From positions 187,594,209-187,658,208 of the forward strand of contig CP136064.1 of assembly GCA_032622095.1 (NCBI GenBank): a stretch of 64,000 bases of DNA, written 5' to 3'. The notes beneath the pieces were generated by a model. The model worked only from the letters and a program-made list of their open reading frames with translations. It was not told the origin of the DNA and ran no database searches. Both the position numbers and the translations under genes were made by a program. Below, piece by piece: positions 34,880 to 46,879 of this stretch; position 1 is the first letter of the stretch, and each line of letters starts with the position of its first letter. This DNA comes from Siphonodentalium dalli. Lineage: Eukaryota > Mollusca > Scaphopoda > Gadilida > Siphonodentaliidae.

Positions 34880-35490
34880 CTGATTCAACTACGTACACTT
34901 TTGTCTGGATAATACTATGCTAGCCTCCCTCAAAACAGTCGGATGGACTAAAGGATAATGTCTTTATAGCATGAATGTATGCGTGTTTTGTTATCCTCTC
35001 TCGGGGTTAGTGTCAGTATGTGGGCGGCATTATTCAAGAAAACGTCAGGAACTTTGGTGCATTTATTTCACTATGTATTTAAAGAACAATTTACAGTCTC
35101 GATGGCAATTGCTGTGGACGTTGGGGAACGCGACCTTTATGATCATATAGCTTTATATATATAACTTTAGAATATAGTAGTTAATGTCTCATGCAGGAAA
35201 ATGGTCGCATTGGTGATGTTACCAAGAAATCACTTGGTGTACCAACGCTTGTTGAACTGAATGCAAGAGCTCATCAACGTAACATTCCTCTGGATGTTGT
35301 TCGCGTTGAACATTTCACCCTTTTGTTGATGGCATTTGTACTTTCTTGAACCATACCACCCAGCGTGAGTATGACATATCAACCAACTATCAAAGGTATC
35401 GCCTTTAAGACTACACCCCAGTCTTGGTGGGGCTTATACAGCAGTAGCCAATGGCATACTCCTGGTCCAGCTGTTTAAGAGCGGCTTCCA
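34880..35490. other. Non-palindromic centre of the 5-kb inverted repeat, with small coding-like frames
   Basis: 35191-35349 (+) encodes 52 residues beginning MQENGRIGDVTKKSLGVPTL and continuing VELNARAHQRNIPLDVVRVE, with a composition that looks protein-like. 34979-35164 (+) ends TVSMAIAVDVGERDLYDHIA. They are in different frames with stops between. On the - strand near 35490-35420 a frame reads RLEAALKQLDQEYAIGYCCI. I cannot assign a family. These could be relics of a gene once carried between the arms. Confidence 0.3.
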
Positions 35491-36539
35491 AACGAATGGG
35501 AAAATACAATCTTAGAATACAAGGAAAGCAAAGCCACACATGAGATCCTGTCTGAATCTAAAACATAACAAAAATAGGGGCGGTGCAGTCATGGTCCAAT
35601 TTCATTTCCACTATCATGACACATACCCACAAACTAGCACCGTGTGTATTGTTATCATCTGCTTGGATCTGTTCGGTGAGACGATTGCTGGACGCCAACA
35701 AGCTTGTTCTTATGATCATGTTCAATGAGTTTGGGTATATTATGCATTATGGTCTTCTACGCCTTAGCGGAAATGCATCCGTCAAATGTCGGGCTTTCAA
35801 CATTCGAAGCCATATACAGAAGTTGTCCGGGTACGTCAGTGCATTAGATGAGTATGTGAATTGATGAACCATATATTGAGAAGTGGCTGTTTGGGAAGAT
35901 CACCAGGTGTACACGTTGTTATCCCCATTAGGTCACCAAAGCTGACAATACGCAGATAGATAGGTCCTTCTGAAAGCTAGTATACGCATCGACCGAATAC
36001 CTTTATAGTGTATCGCACAAGATGACGCATATACCCCATATGTAGCATCTGAATTATACCATAAGCTATACCACGAATGAAGCTCGCTAAGAATTCCAAG
36101 TTTTCGAAACAAACACGTGAGCTGGACACAGGCATATGTATTGTTTGAAACATTCCGATTAGTGGCACACTCCTACAAAGAAGAGTAGTGAACTGTTGTT
36201 GTGAGTGAGATAGATTAATCTGACGAAGAGACGGAAACGAGTCTAGATAATACTGAATGTGGCAATACAGAATAAGCTCAGGTACTGTTGTTTTGATTCT
36301 TGGAAGTCATAATATGACTATTCGGCGCACCTATATACGGTTACGGCCAGTATGAGCCCTTAGTGGAGAATGGATTTTGAAATGCCACATTGCGATTGTG
36401 GGTTTTCATCCTTCCAAAACGCTACGACTTACATTGGAACTAATAGATGGCTTATATTATGTACCGTTTCGTTTATACAAATCAATATTATGACAAAAAG
36501 TTGAAATTAGTATGTGATAATATCGGCTTCTTTTCAATT

Positions 36540-37600
36540 TCTGCCCGCCAGTTTGGCCGCCATATTGACTGTGAGTATCACTTGGCAAACCCTAATGAAT
36601 AATTCATACATATCAACATGTAATGGTGGGTAGAAATCGCGAAACAATAACGCCCATCCAAAAAAGTAAAGGAATGTAGGAGTGTTTTCAAATTTCGGTC
36701 GCCATTTTGGCCGCCATCTTCGATTTGGAAAAAAATTTCTTGCATGAGATGTAATGTAATTACTTCACCTCAGTATTTCCAACTCAACTGTACGCATGGA
36801 TGGAGTTGTCTCGACAATAATGCCCAATGATGTGAATATGAGGGAATTTCGGTGATTTTTCAAAATCTGTCCGCCATTGTGGGCGCCATTTTGGATTTGG
36901 GGGACTTTTATTTGGATATGGTACAAGGAAAGTTCTTCGCCTAAGTGTTCCCAACTTACAATAGTAAGCAGGTGTGGAGTTGTCATGACAATAATGCTCA
37001 CTGATGTTAAAATCAGCGATTTTCTGCGATTTTTTATTTCTGATGGCCATTTTGGCCGCCATCTTGGATTTGGGTAAATATTCCTCAACTCAGGTATAAG
37101 AGGAATCCTAGCTCGAGTATCTCCTGCAAATATATATGCATGGGTGTTGTTATAATAGCAATAACATTCATTGATTCGAAACATAACATCGCGTTATTAA
37201 CGGAGATTCGGCTTTGACCTATGATACCGGCATTTGGGAAAACGTGATATCGGACAAAAATATCCCGCAATGAATGCATGGTCCACATGTGTTCGCCAAT
37301 GACTCCTCTATATGATAAATGTATAACATGACGCAAAAATTCTAACATTTCCCACAGAGACAATCGAAAGGTATTAACATGTCAGAAAAATAGCATATTT
37401 TCACATTTCGGCGGCCATCTTGGCCGCCATATTGGACTCTGGTGTCGGATTTTTCGCTAATTTGTAAGGGTTGTATATTAGCATAACGAATCGAACGGAA
37501 AACAAGACCGGATGTGCTATCATCTTTACTATAATGGCGATCAAAGAGACCTGGTGCATTAAAAAATAATGGCCGCCATGATGGACGCCATCTTGTCTGG
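36540..37600 (+). promoter_or_regulatory. Tandem ~170-bp units with YY1-type motifs, right arm (mirror copy)
   Basis: Mirror of the left arm: GGCCGCCATCTTGGATTTGG-type boxes at about 36555, 36705, 36885, 37055, 37410 and 37580 precede the ORF1 on the + strand. If active they would drive the ORF1 starting near 37625. The frame complementary to 36765-37184 is the partner of the one in the left arm. Confidence 0.5.
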
Positions 37601-37624
37601 AGTCTCTGCGGCCACTTTTTTTTC

Positions 37625-38787
37625 TTGTTAACAAGTGAAAAAAAATTAGAGGAGACCTTAAGGAAGAAAATTAGAGGGGTGAAGTTAAGTCCTGGGGGGG
37701 TTGCAGAGGTCGACCAATATATCCTGGACTACAGTGCCTCACAGGTGATTAACGCAGTAGCGAAAGGTGATTTTGTGCCCTCCACACCTCCGGCCACAAC
37801 TTTTCATGGAATTAATATGAATGTGCTATCACCAGTTTGCACGCCAAATTCTGCTAAAAAGAGGAAATCAAAATTTCAAGCCACACCTGACAGTAAACTT
37901 GTAAATATACCGTATCTTGATCTACCAAGCCGCGATTTCTCCAAACGAAGTTTAAACCGAGACGACCTCAAACATGATGTGGAAGAAATTGTGAATAACT
38001 CGATGGGTAACATCCAGGAGCAACTTCAATCTCTAACAACAATGTTCTCTACACTGACCTCAACCTTAAAAATTACTGTTGAAAATGCCCTGCTACCTGT
38101 TCATTCTGAAATAAACAAGAACAAAACTAATATTCAACATGTGAGCAACCAAATGGTTAAAACCTCTGCAGATATAGAACAGTTAAAGAAAGCAGTTGAT
38201 AATCAAAATGTGAAAATAACAGCACAAAATAATAAGATTGATAATCTGGAATCAAAATTGGAGAAATCCATACAAAAGAATGAACTGCTTGTTGAAGCAC
38301 TCGAGCAGCATGGGAGAAAGAGCTGTTTGAGATTCCACAATGTTCCGCTACCACCTGGAACCACTGGCACAAACGTTGATAGTAAAAAGTTACTTGTGGA
38401 CATTGCTGACAAAATGATTCCTCGGCTAAATATTACCAGAAAGGATATTTCTAAAGCCCATCCTTTGGGTCCTGTGAGGATAACAACCAAACAAAATGCT
38501 GATGGTTCATCGAGTACCCTAAGATCAGTCCAACTTATTGCCCGATTCGTGACCGACGAACCAAGGATTAACTTTCTAAAATCTAGGGCTGAAGTAAAGT
38601 CAACAACAGGTATTTTCATCAGTGAGGATCTCACCAAACGTCGCTATGGACTACTGAAAACTCTAGAGGCAGCTAAAAAAAAGTCACGTCACGTGAAGGG
38701 AATTTATTTTATAAACCATCTGAGTTTGCTGAAAAGATTTTTGTTAAAACTGACTATGACCTTAAGGCCCATTTTGGGCTACCATAA
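37625..38787 (+). pseudogene. LINE ORF1 (coiled-coil, RNA-binding type), frameshifted near its end
   Basis: The frame opens at 37625 without an obvious ATG there (first Met codon at about 37818, MNVLSPVCTP). It encodes a basic N-terminal region, a long coiled coil (about residues 115-235: IEQLKKAVDNQNVKITAQNN..), then EALEQHGRKSCLRFHNVPLP, the junction typical of L1/CR1-type ORF1 proteins leading into an RRM-like domain, and a C-terminal domain with ISKAHPLGPVR and ISEDLTKRRYGLLKTL. Near 38708 a 1-nt frameshift occurs. The other frame continues YKPSEFAEKIFVKTDYDLKA to TAA at 38785-38787, as expected for this domain. No ORF2 of the same element follows. Confidence 0.8.
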
Positions 38788-38964
38788 TCTCAAATTGCAC
38801 TTGATATCGGTAAATTGGCTGTATGTAAATGTGCGCGGTCATACAGTATGCGTAGGTATGACCTTGTGTATGTGTGATCGTGTACATGTATGCATTTATG
38901 TAGCTATTTGCTATCTCCAAACATACATGTATTATAGGATCATACAACCAACATTCTGGGCACA

Positions 38965-39655
38965 TAAATTGACAAATGTAATTTTGTTTTCATATTATTG
39001 CTGAATATACTTCAAAACTGGCCAAGGTTGAAATTCATTGTTTATAACCAGTACATTCTGGGTAAACAGACTAGATTCAGTTTTGTGTATATTTTTTTTT
39101 TTTTTTTTTTTTTTTTATAACCGAGTTTCGGACTGAGCCATTTATTTAGCTCCACAACTTTATATACACCTTTTTATTAATTATGGTTATACCCGTATAT
39201 CTAGTGCTGCTTCCAAAGAATAAATTGACAAATGTAATTTTGTTTTCATATTATTGCTGAAAATACTTCAAGACTGGCCAAGGTTGAAATTCATTGTTTA
39301 TAACCAGTTAATGCTGGGTAAACAGACTAGATTCTGTTGTGCACCATAAATCTCGCCGTACGGTCAGGTTCGTGTATAGTTTCTTATAACCGACTGAGCC
39401 ATTTATTTAGCTCCACAATTTTATATATACCTTTTTATTAATTATGGTTGTATAACTAGTGCTGCTTCCAAAGAATAAATTGACAAATGTAATTTTGTTT
39501 TCATATTATTCCTGAAAATACTTGAAAACTGGCTAAGGTTGTAATTCATTGTTTATAACCAGTACATGCTGGGTAAACAGACTACATTGTGTTGTGCACC
39601 ATAAATCTCACCGAACGGTCAGTATTGTGTATAGTTTCTTACAACCGATTTATTT
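38965..39655 (+). repeat. ~255-bp tandem repeat, about 2.7 copies
   Basis: gacaaatgtaattttgtttt recurs at 38971, 39227 and 39482. Units share ggccaaggttgaaattcatt, ataaccagta, tgctgggtaaacagactaga, gactgagccatttatttagc and ctagtgctgcttccaaagaa. The first unit carries a poly-T run at 39091-39116. It follows the ORF1 relic and may be its 3' UTR or an independent satellite. Confidence 0.85.
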
Positions 39656-39799
39656 GAATATTATTTCTTGTTTTCCATGTGTTATTATTAATGTTTATAT
39701 AAGTTTTCATGTATGTATATGTATAACTAATCATATATATTTACAAACAATACAATCAACTCTCATGTACTGAATGATTTCGAATTTTTCCGGTTGAAA

Positions 39800-40212
39800 T
39801 ACCAAAATAACTAGTCTACGGTTATGCCCTGAGTGATCGACCTCTTAATTGGGGCAGAGTTGTGGATGGATTTTCGGGATTTGGTTGGGGTATGGCTTGT
39901 TGCCGTTCACCGGAGGGCTCTCGCTGAGAACTACCCGATGGATTGCGGCTGGCCATGTTTCCAACTGGGTCCAGAGGGGCTGCCCATGGTTCTACTTTGG
40001 TTGGGGTGTCGATTGCTTTGGCCATTACTGTATATGTGACATATTTGTTTTTTTGGGTTTATTTTACCATATTTTTAGCACCACAATTGTTTGCTTTTGC
40101 GGACACTCCTGTGTTCAACAATTTTGTGTGGCACCAACATCATAATAATATTGATACTGCCATGTTAGTAATCCCTTTGAAGTATCCTGTTAAATCCAAT
40201 TGCAACACATGA
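39800..40212 (+). other. Higher-GC segment with overlapping open frames; unidentified
   Basis: Local GC is raised at 39840-40020. Frame 39943-40212 encodes RLAMFPTGSRGAAHGSTLVG, then a strongly hydrophobic run (VSIALAITVYVTYLFFWVYF) that could be one membrane segment, ending NCNT. Frames on both strands are open, which argues against trusting any of them. No family recognised. Confidence 0.25.
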
Positions 40213-40467
40213 TATATTGATTATGTTGCCTATATACTTCTGACCTAATTTAACTTACGAAAAATATATACAGTGCCACTGTTGTGTGCTCCAGGAGACC
40301 AAATTCTCACTAATAGTAAACAATAAAAATATATGTAATTTTGTTTTAAATTCGTGTGTGGCAATTCCATTTGTGTTCCGTCAACCATGTTCATCTTGAA
40401 TAGTTACTTTCTATGAACATACTTTATCTCCGACAATTCCATTTGTGTTGCTTCAACCATTATCAGC

Positions 40468-40953
40468 TTAAAGGTACTCAATCCGATAAAACTCCTCTCA
40501 ATTACTATTTCAATGGCTTCGGGGGTCAAAAATATTTGATTCGAGTCGAGGAAGTCACCCATCAAAGCTCAGATTTGTTAGATATCGATTTTAGAAATCT
40601 ATTATTTTTCATTATCGGGAATTCTTTCTGGCCCAGAAGACAGTCAAAATTTCGTTATTATTACCACTTGATTATAGAGTTATCCATCGTTGTCTGTTTG
40701 AATAGAGTTTTGGCGTAAAATCTCGAGCAGGTTACCAAATTGACGGCAGTTATTAGTACTCATCTCGAGCAATTAACAATTTTCAAAAATCAATATCTAA
40801 TAACTCTGAGCTTTGTTTGATGGGTTCCTCGACTCGAATCAACTATTTTTTACCCCAAAGCCAAAGAAATAGTAATATAGGACCCTCTGATCGGATTGTT
40901 GTTGTTGGAATCTGTTGAGATGTGGACCCTCTTTACGGATTGAGTACCTTTAA
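40468..40953. mobile_element. TTAA-flanked MITE 'F', copy 2 (486 bp)
   Basis: The termini TTAAAGGTACTCAATCCG and CGGATTGAGTACCTTTAA are perfect 18-bp inverted repeats. Inside, a further foldback pairs ttgattcgagtcgaggaag / ttcctcgactcgaatcaa and catcaaagctcaga / ctgagctttgtttgatg. It matches copy 1 at 19589. Confidence 0.9.
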
Positions 40954-41820
40954 ATGTTCACTTTTATTGACATCCAGTATTTTGGACATCAGCTTGACCC
41001 GATTATACAATAATGTTTATTTCTGATGCCCCAAAACAGATGTGTGTGCATGTCGACCAATCGCTGCTCTTAATGCCATATGGGTCAGCAAACACGTGAC
41101 CCTATGCATATAATTTGCATATTTATACATGACACGTGTCTGACCTTAGCGCTCAAAGTTACTCTGAACCAATAGCTATGGAGCTTTATCTGGGTTATCA
41201 CACGTGATAAATTAGTTTCACTGTTTATTACTGTGCGTATCTGGGGCACCGTATAGTTTGACCTGCTTCTGCAAATACACATTGGATTAAACGTAGAATC
41301 TATATTATCTCAATTTGGCGATCATTATTTTGTTAATGCTGATAGAATATCGAGTTTTCACTCGCTCGTACATAGATCTCATAACATAAATGACGTAAAT
41401 TATAACTCATGCTTAAATTAAAATGTTGTACCGGGATACACACAGGATTCGAGTACACTTTTCACCTTGACCTAAATAGTATATATATTTTTCTTTTCTT
41501 TCTTTTCTCTCAGAATAAAAATAAAGACTAATTATATGCACTATAAATGTACAGCCTAAATATTAAATCGTACTCTCTTTCTTTTTTGATATCATTAACT
41601 ATTATCTTTTAATCCTGTGTGTACCCCGAAATAGCTCATTCCGCTCTACCTCATTTTAAACAGCGCTTTACTCGGATCCATACAATCCACCTGTCTCGAA
41701 AGTAGGTAACTTTCGAATGATATTTATTTTCTTGTATATGTGTTTATTTGTCATTACTTTATGTTTTCATCATCACATGGTTGGTTCAGGAATAGGAGTT
41801 TTCATATCAAAATCTGAATC
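40954..41820. other. Region before the LINE; no recognised gene
   Basis: It contains a pyrimidine-rich stretch at 41490-41510. It may include LINE 5' UTR, but the 5' boundary of the LINE cannot be set from sequence alone. Confidence 0.35.
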
Positions 41821-41831
41821 GTTGGGACTAT

Positions 41832-44800
41832 GTGGGCGTCTGTGCTTGGCTGATACACCCCTCACCCCCAGGGATGTCGGTTGACTTGGTACAGCACAGA
41901 CAGTCCATTGGCCTCTTCGATGCAACGAAAAGTTGTGCAAGTAAACAAAAAACAGGAAACGCTGTTAATTTCCTTAAACTGAGATATCCTAATCTAAAAT
42001 TCTTGCTGATAGCATCTATATTAGTGCTAATGTGTGGAGATATACATCCATGTCCCGGACCGGAAACTAATGGACACACTCTTAATATTTTCCACTTGAA
42101 TGTACGTAGTTTGAGGAACAAACTAGTTAAAATATTAATACTATAAACGAATACGATATTGTTTGTTTTACAGAGACCCACCTAGAACCCTCCTTCAGTT
42201 CTGATCTGATTCAAATTCCAAATTTTTATGGACCTATTAGAAAAGATCGAAACAGTTACGGAGGCGGCATATGTGTATATATAGCTGATCACATCATTTA
42301 CAAACGCATGGAAGAATTAGAATTTGATGAAAGTATATTATGGTTTCAAATTAATTCAAAATCCCTTACGTATATCATGGCCCATACATATAGATCACAA
42401 CAGTTCTCAAATTCTAACTACTGGCAAAACCTCCACTCCGCCCTAGATACCATACTTAGTACTAACAGACCAGTCATTCTGAAAGGAAACTTGAATTCTA
42501 ACCTATTGGATCCCACGTCGGACCTAAATAATATTATAAATAAACTAAGTCTTCGTAATATAATCTCAACCCCAACACGCATAGGACCGTCTTCTGCTAC
42601 CTTACTGGACCCCATAATTGTAAGTGACCAGATACTTTCGTACGACCATGACACCATCGACTTTGGGCGTAACATTTCGGACCACTATGCCGTAATAGCT
42701 TCCTTGTATTTTGATTATAGCCGAAACCAAGAACAGCGAAAACTCATTTGGCATTACAATGTAGCTGATTTTCCGAGAGCAAATACAATGATTACGGACA
42801 TAAATTGGGATCTTTTACTGGACACAACCGCAGATATTGAAGAAATAGTTCGAAGTTTTACCGACAGTTATATGAATATAATGAAGATATGTATCCCACA
42901 CCGAGAAGTGATCATCAGGCGTAGTGATAAGCATTGGTTTACTTCAGAGCTGAGAACTGCTATCCGCAAACGCGATCGACTGAGACGTAACGCCATTTAC
43001 ACAAATAAAACCAATGTTTGGACTAAATACAAATTAATAAGAAATAAAGTTAATAATATGAAGAAGCATGCTAAAATTAATTATGAAAACAAGTTAGAAA
43101 ATACTTTTTCATTAAATAACAGTCCTAAATGTTTCTGGCAGACTGTTAAAGAGATATTAAATAAAAATTCAAACAGCGCGATTCCTCCACTTAAAGCTGC
43201 TGACGGTAACTTAATAACCGATGACTATGAGAAAGCCAACTTATTTAATGAAACCTTTCTAAAGAATTCTTTCCTTGACGACACAAACTGCGTGTTGCCA
43301 AGCCTTATATACAAATGCTCAGATACGCTGTCAGACATCGATTTTAAAGACGATGACATTATAGATGCTATCAAAAGCCTAAAGGTAGGCAAGGCGAACG
43401 GCCATGATGGCATAACATCTAAAATGCTCAAAGAAACGGTGTATACGGTGTTTCAACCACTAAAAATAATCATTAAAAGATCTTTTGCACTTAAATCCTT
43501 TCCATCTGAATGGAAAATAGCTAATGTTATACCGATTCATAAGAAAGATGATCGTTCTAATCCAGGAAATTATAGGCCAATATCATTACTGTCGTGCCTG
43601 GCAAAAGTTGTTGAGAAGGTAGTTTTGAAACATTTAATGTTACATTTTCATACTAACGATTTATTATATAAACATCAATCGGGGGTTTGTCCCAGGCCAC
43701 TCGACTACTTTCCAACGAATTGACTTGTACCATTCCTTGTGCCAATCTCTCGATAGTAAACTAGTGACCTGCTCAATATTTTGTGACATTTCTAAGGCGT
43801 TTGAGAGAGTTTGGCACACAGGAATGATACATAAACTGAAGCAGTTCGGAATCGAAGGTAACCTTTTAATGTGGCTTTGCGATTATATTTCGAACCGTAA
43901 ACAGAGTGTGGTTGTCTCCGGTGTAAGATCAAACTATATGCATCTTAAAGCAGGAGTGCCCCAGGGCTCAATCTTGGGACCTTTTTTATTTCTAATCTAT
44001 ATTAATGATCTGTCAGATACTATACAGTCTTTCACGCGCATGTACGCAGACGACACGTGTTTTACAAATTCTTCACTAACCATAGAAGAGACGCGCTCAA
44101 AATTATCTACCGACTTAAATCGTATCACACACTGGGCAAAACAATGGCTAGTGACATTTAATCCTGACAAAACAAAAGCAATGTTGTTTTCTTATAGATC
44201 GAACAGAGCAGAAGCTATTTTATCTGATAATCCCATGAAATTGAAATTCAACGGCGCTAACATCGAAATTGTTACATCACATCAACATTTGGGCATCGTC
44301 ATTCAGTCTAATATGAATTGAGACATTCAAATTGCAAATATGTGCAAGAAAGTTGCATCTCGACTGGCCCAGCTGAGAAAGATGAAATATACTTTAAATA
44401 GACGTACTTAAGATTTGATGTATAATACATTTGTTTTACCATTAATGGACTATGGTGATATCATATGGGATAATGCACCAGCATACCTCCTTAAAAACCT
44501 AGACGATCTACATTATGATGCAGCATGAATTGTTAGTGGCCTTACCAAATCTGTCTCAAACATAAATTTACTACGTGAACTCGGGTGGAACACCCTTTCA
44601 CAACGTCGAGCATGGCACAAGTTACGCCTTACATACCGAATAATGACACGAAACGCACCCCCGTATATATTGGATAAAATTCCCCCAACAGGAGAAATAA
44701 CTAAACAGAGATATGAATTCAGAAACCCTAATTACGTTCGAAATTTTACACCCGGTTCTCAACACACAAACTGTAGTTTCTTCCCTACAATGGTTTCAAT

Positions 44801-45575
44801 TTGGAATAGTTTGGATAAAGTTGCTCAACAATGTACCTCGATCTCCATATTCTCAAATATTGTAAACCCCCTGTTGAAGACAAACTCATATTGTATAGGA
44901 AGAAGAAGAGATAACATTTTACTATGTAGACTCCGAAACAGATGTAGTGCTTTAAACGGAGACAAGCTCAACAATTATTTAAAAAAAAATCCTAAATGTA
45001 GCTGTGGATTCAAAGTCGAAGATGCTGATCACTTTCTGTTTACTTGTCCTTTTTACTTAAATGAAAGAGCTATAATGGAAGAAAAAATAGCTGGCATTGG
45101 ACTACATATTGTCCACTCTGCAGATTTACTTTGCGGATCACCACTGATTTCCTATAAAGAAAACTGTATTCTCTTCACAGCTGTACAGAAATACATCATA
45201 TCGTCTCACCGTTTTTGTAATGAGAATATCGATTGGAATAGTAGACCACCAAATGATTCTATATAACCAAATTTATTACCTGCATACTCTGTACGATGAT
45301 TAAATTACCTTACCCTATCTCCTGAACCAGCCTGATGTGTATATAAACAAAGATTTACTTTCGTAGGAACATTCAACAATCCGCATTAAATTTATGTTGG
45401 TGTCTTTATATTAGGGGAGAGGAGCGTTTTCTAAGTTGAAATAACTTGTGCTCCGATCCCCATTGTACTCCCATCATATGTTTATGTTATTACAGCTTGT
45501 GTATTATTACTTATATTATGTTAATGTATGAGATGTTCAATAAAATATGGAATGAAAATGAGAAAATGACCTTTA
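41832..45575 (+). pseudogene. Decayed LINE ORF2 (endonuclease-reverse transcriptase), CR1/Jockey group
   Basis: Order: start-region motif CGDIHPCPGPETNG, AP-endonuclease domain (HLNVRSLRNKL at 42090; TETHLEPS at 42170; GNLNSNLLD at 42484 where active enzymes have GDFN; NISDHYAV at 42672), then reverse transcriptase (KVGKANGHDGI, PIHKKDDRSNPGNYRPISLL, FCDISKAFERVWH, GVPQGSILGPFLFLIYINDL, YADDT at 44043) and a C-terminal Cys/His region CSCG...DADHFLFTCPFY. Damage: a frameshift at about 42130, one extra G at about 43683, and in-frame stops at 44319, about 44409 and about 44526 (the last looks like CGA to TGA). The 3' end is near 45575 after aataaaatatggaatgaaaa. The element is dead. The clade within the CR1/Jockey group is inferred. 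Confidence 0.92.
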
Positions 45576-46020
45576 CTTCAATTGTTTGACAGAGAGAGTT
45601 TAATAGGTAAGTGCCCTTAATCAACTTTGAAATGATGCTTACAATACAGAGTGTTTATTATAAATCAGCATACAATGTGCCTTTTATCAACTTTGAAACT
45701 GAAGTTACTCGTACAATTTTCTGTGAAATGATTAGGCTATATGGACAATTTTACACTTTTACTAGCTGGAGTGTCCCGCATTGCTCGGGTAAAGAATGGG
45801 CGCATTATTAGTGCCCCTTGACGTCATTTTAATTAATTATTAACCACCTGAGGTAAACATCACATGTTGCATGACACTCCGGATGACTTAAGGTTGACAA
45901 TAAACGCTCTTTATTACTAATTATTAGTATCTCTTTAAGTTATATCATGTCAAAGTCACACATCCTTGACACTCCCCATGTTAAATTTCATCAATGTGCC
46001 AATACTATGTGTTATTTCGA
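45576..46020. repeat. Fragments of the 'atcaactttgaaactg' repeat
   Basis: tgcccttaatcaactttgaa and gtgccttttatcaactttga, with cttacaatacagagtgttta, match the degenerate repeats at 30840-31985. Otherwise nothing recognised. Confidence 0.5.
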
Positions 46021-46022
46021 GA

Positions 46023-46195
46023 GAGAGTGTGTGTGTGTGTGTGTGGTCTAGCAATTTTACTGTTTGTGAAAAGTTTATTTTGCCGTGAATGAAAAGTATG
46101 TTTTGCCGTGGATGAAAAGTTTGTTTTGCCGCGAGTGAAGAGTTTATTTTGCCGTGAGTGAAGAGTTTGATTTGCCATAAGTGAAAAGTTTATAA
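46023..46195. repeat. (GT)n followed by a 24-bp minisatellite
   Basis: (gt)n at 46028-46045, then five to six units of gtgaaaagtttgttttgccg plus four bases (46062-46192) with point differences between units. Confidence 0.85.
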
Positions 46196-46500
46196 ACATC
46201 CATAGCTTGTTTTGTCAGGTGTGAATGATGCTTTTATTTTATAATTCCGGTTTCATGGTCGAGGCGAACGTCATAAATTTACATTGAAATTTACATTTAA
46301 TAATTATTACAGAGAATAAGAGAAACTTTTTTTTTATCAGAAATGTACTTTTTATCTTGAATCATTGGTTATAAACATAAACATAAACGTAAACATTGTA
46401 TTGACAAAATACACCCACGTGGTGCAGTTGTCATTATACAGATAATTTAAACACAAGCCAAGACAACTTCATATAAAATATATATTTAACATGATATTCT

Positions 46501-46568
46501 GACGGTGGCTAGTTTAGGACATGGGAATTAAATACAAAAAAATTCCCATGTCCTAAACCAGCCACCGT
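46501..46568. ncRNA. miRNA-precursor-like 68-nt hairpin (or tiny MITE)
   Basis: acggtggctagtttaggaca-tgggaatt pairs with aattccca-tgtcctaaaccagccaccgt, giving about 28 bp with one G/A mismatch around a loop of about 11 nt (aaatacaaaaa). Size and pairing resemble a pre-miRNA. I do not recognise the arm as a known miRNA, and a palindromic mobile fragment is equally possible. Confidence 0.4.
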
Positions 46569-46879
46569 ATATTCTCAATTGTTTGCGGAAAACTGCAGAA
46601 CCATGTTACAGATCAGATTGCAAATGCTCGGGTTTTCAGCCTTCATGAGGAATAAGAACTTTTCTTTTTCATCAAAGGTTACGAAAATTGGTTGGTGAAA
46701 TCTTATTTAAGTGAAAATTGGTTGGTGAAATCTTATTTCAGTGAAAAATCTTTTCCGCAAATAGTTATGTTTTCACATCTCATTATATAAAGTGTTCTTC
46801 CGTTTCAATTTATCCGTACCCATTGACAATGGATATCACATGCATATATAAAAGAACGCACTTGTTTACAATGCCAAGG

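Larger units (their letters stand above)
32672..37735. repeat. 5-kb inverted repeat (palindrome): two LINE 5' ends facing outward around a central spacer
   Basis: The left arm from 32672 and the right arm ending 37735 are inverted copies. The outer 1.4 kb of each is about 93-95% identical by eye (32672-34130 against 36310-37735). Inward, similarity continues but drops sharply (34400-34500 against 35840-35940; 34660-34880 against 35500-35740). The centre of about 600 bp (34880-35490) shows none. Both outer tips contain the start of the same LINE ORF1 (ggtcgaccaata.), pointing away from the centre, so the arms behave as LINE 5' UTRs. The left tip has a longer C/G run than the right. Confidence 0.9.

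Noticed and set aside
38203-38637. Antisense 144-codon frame
   Set aside because: Shadow of the LINE ORF1 coiled-coil region.
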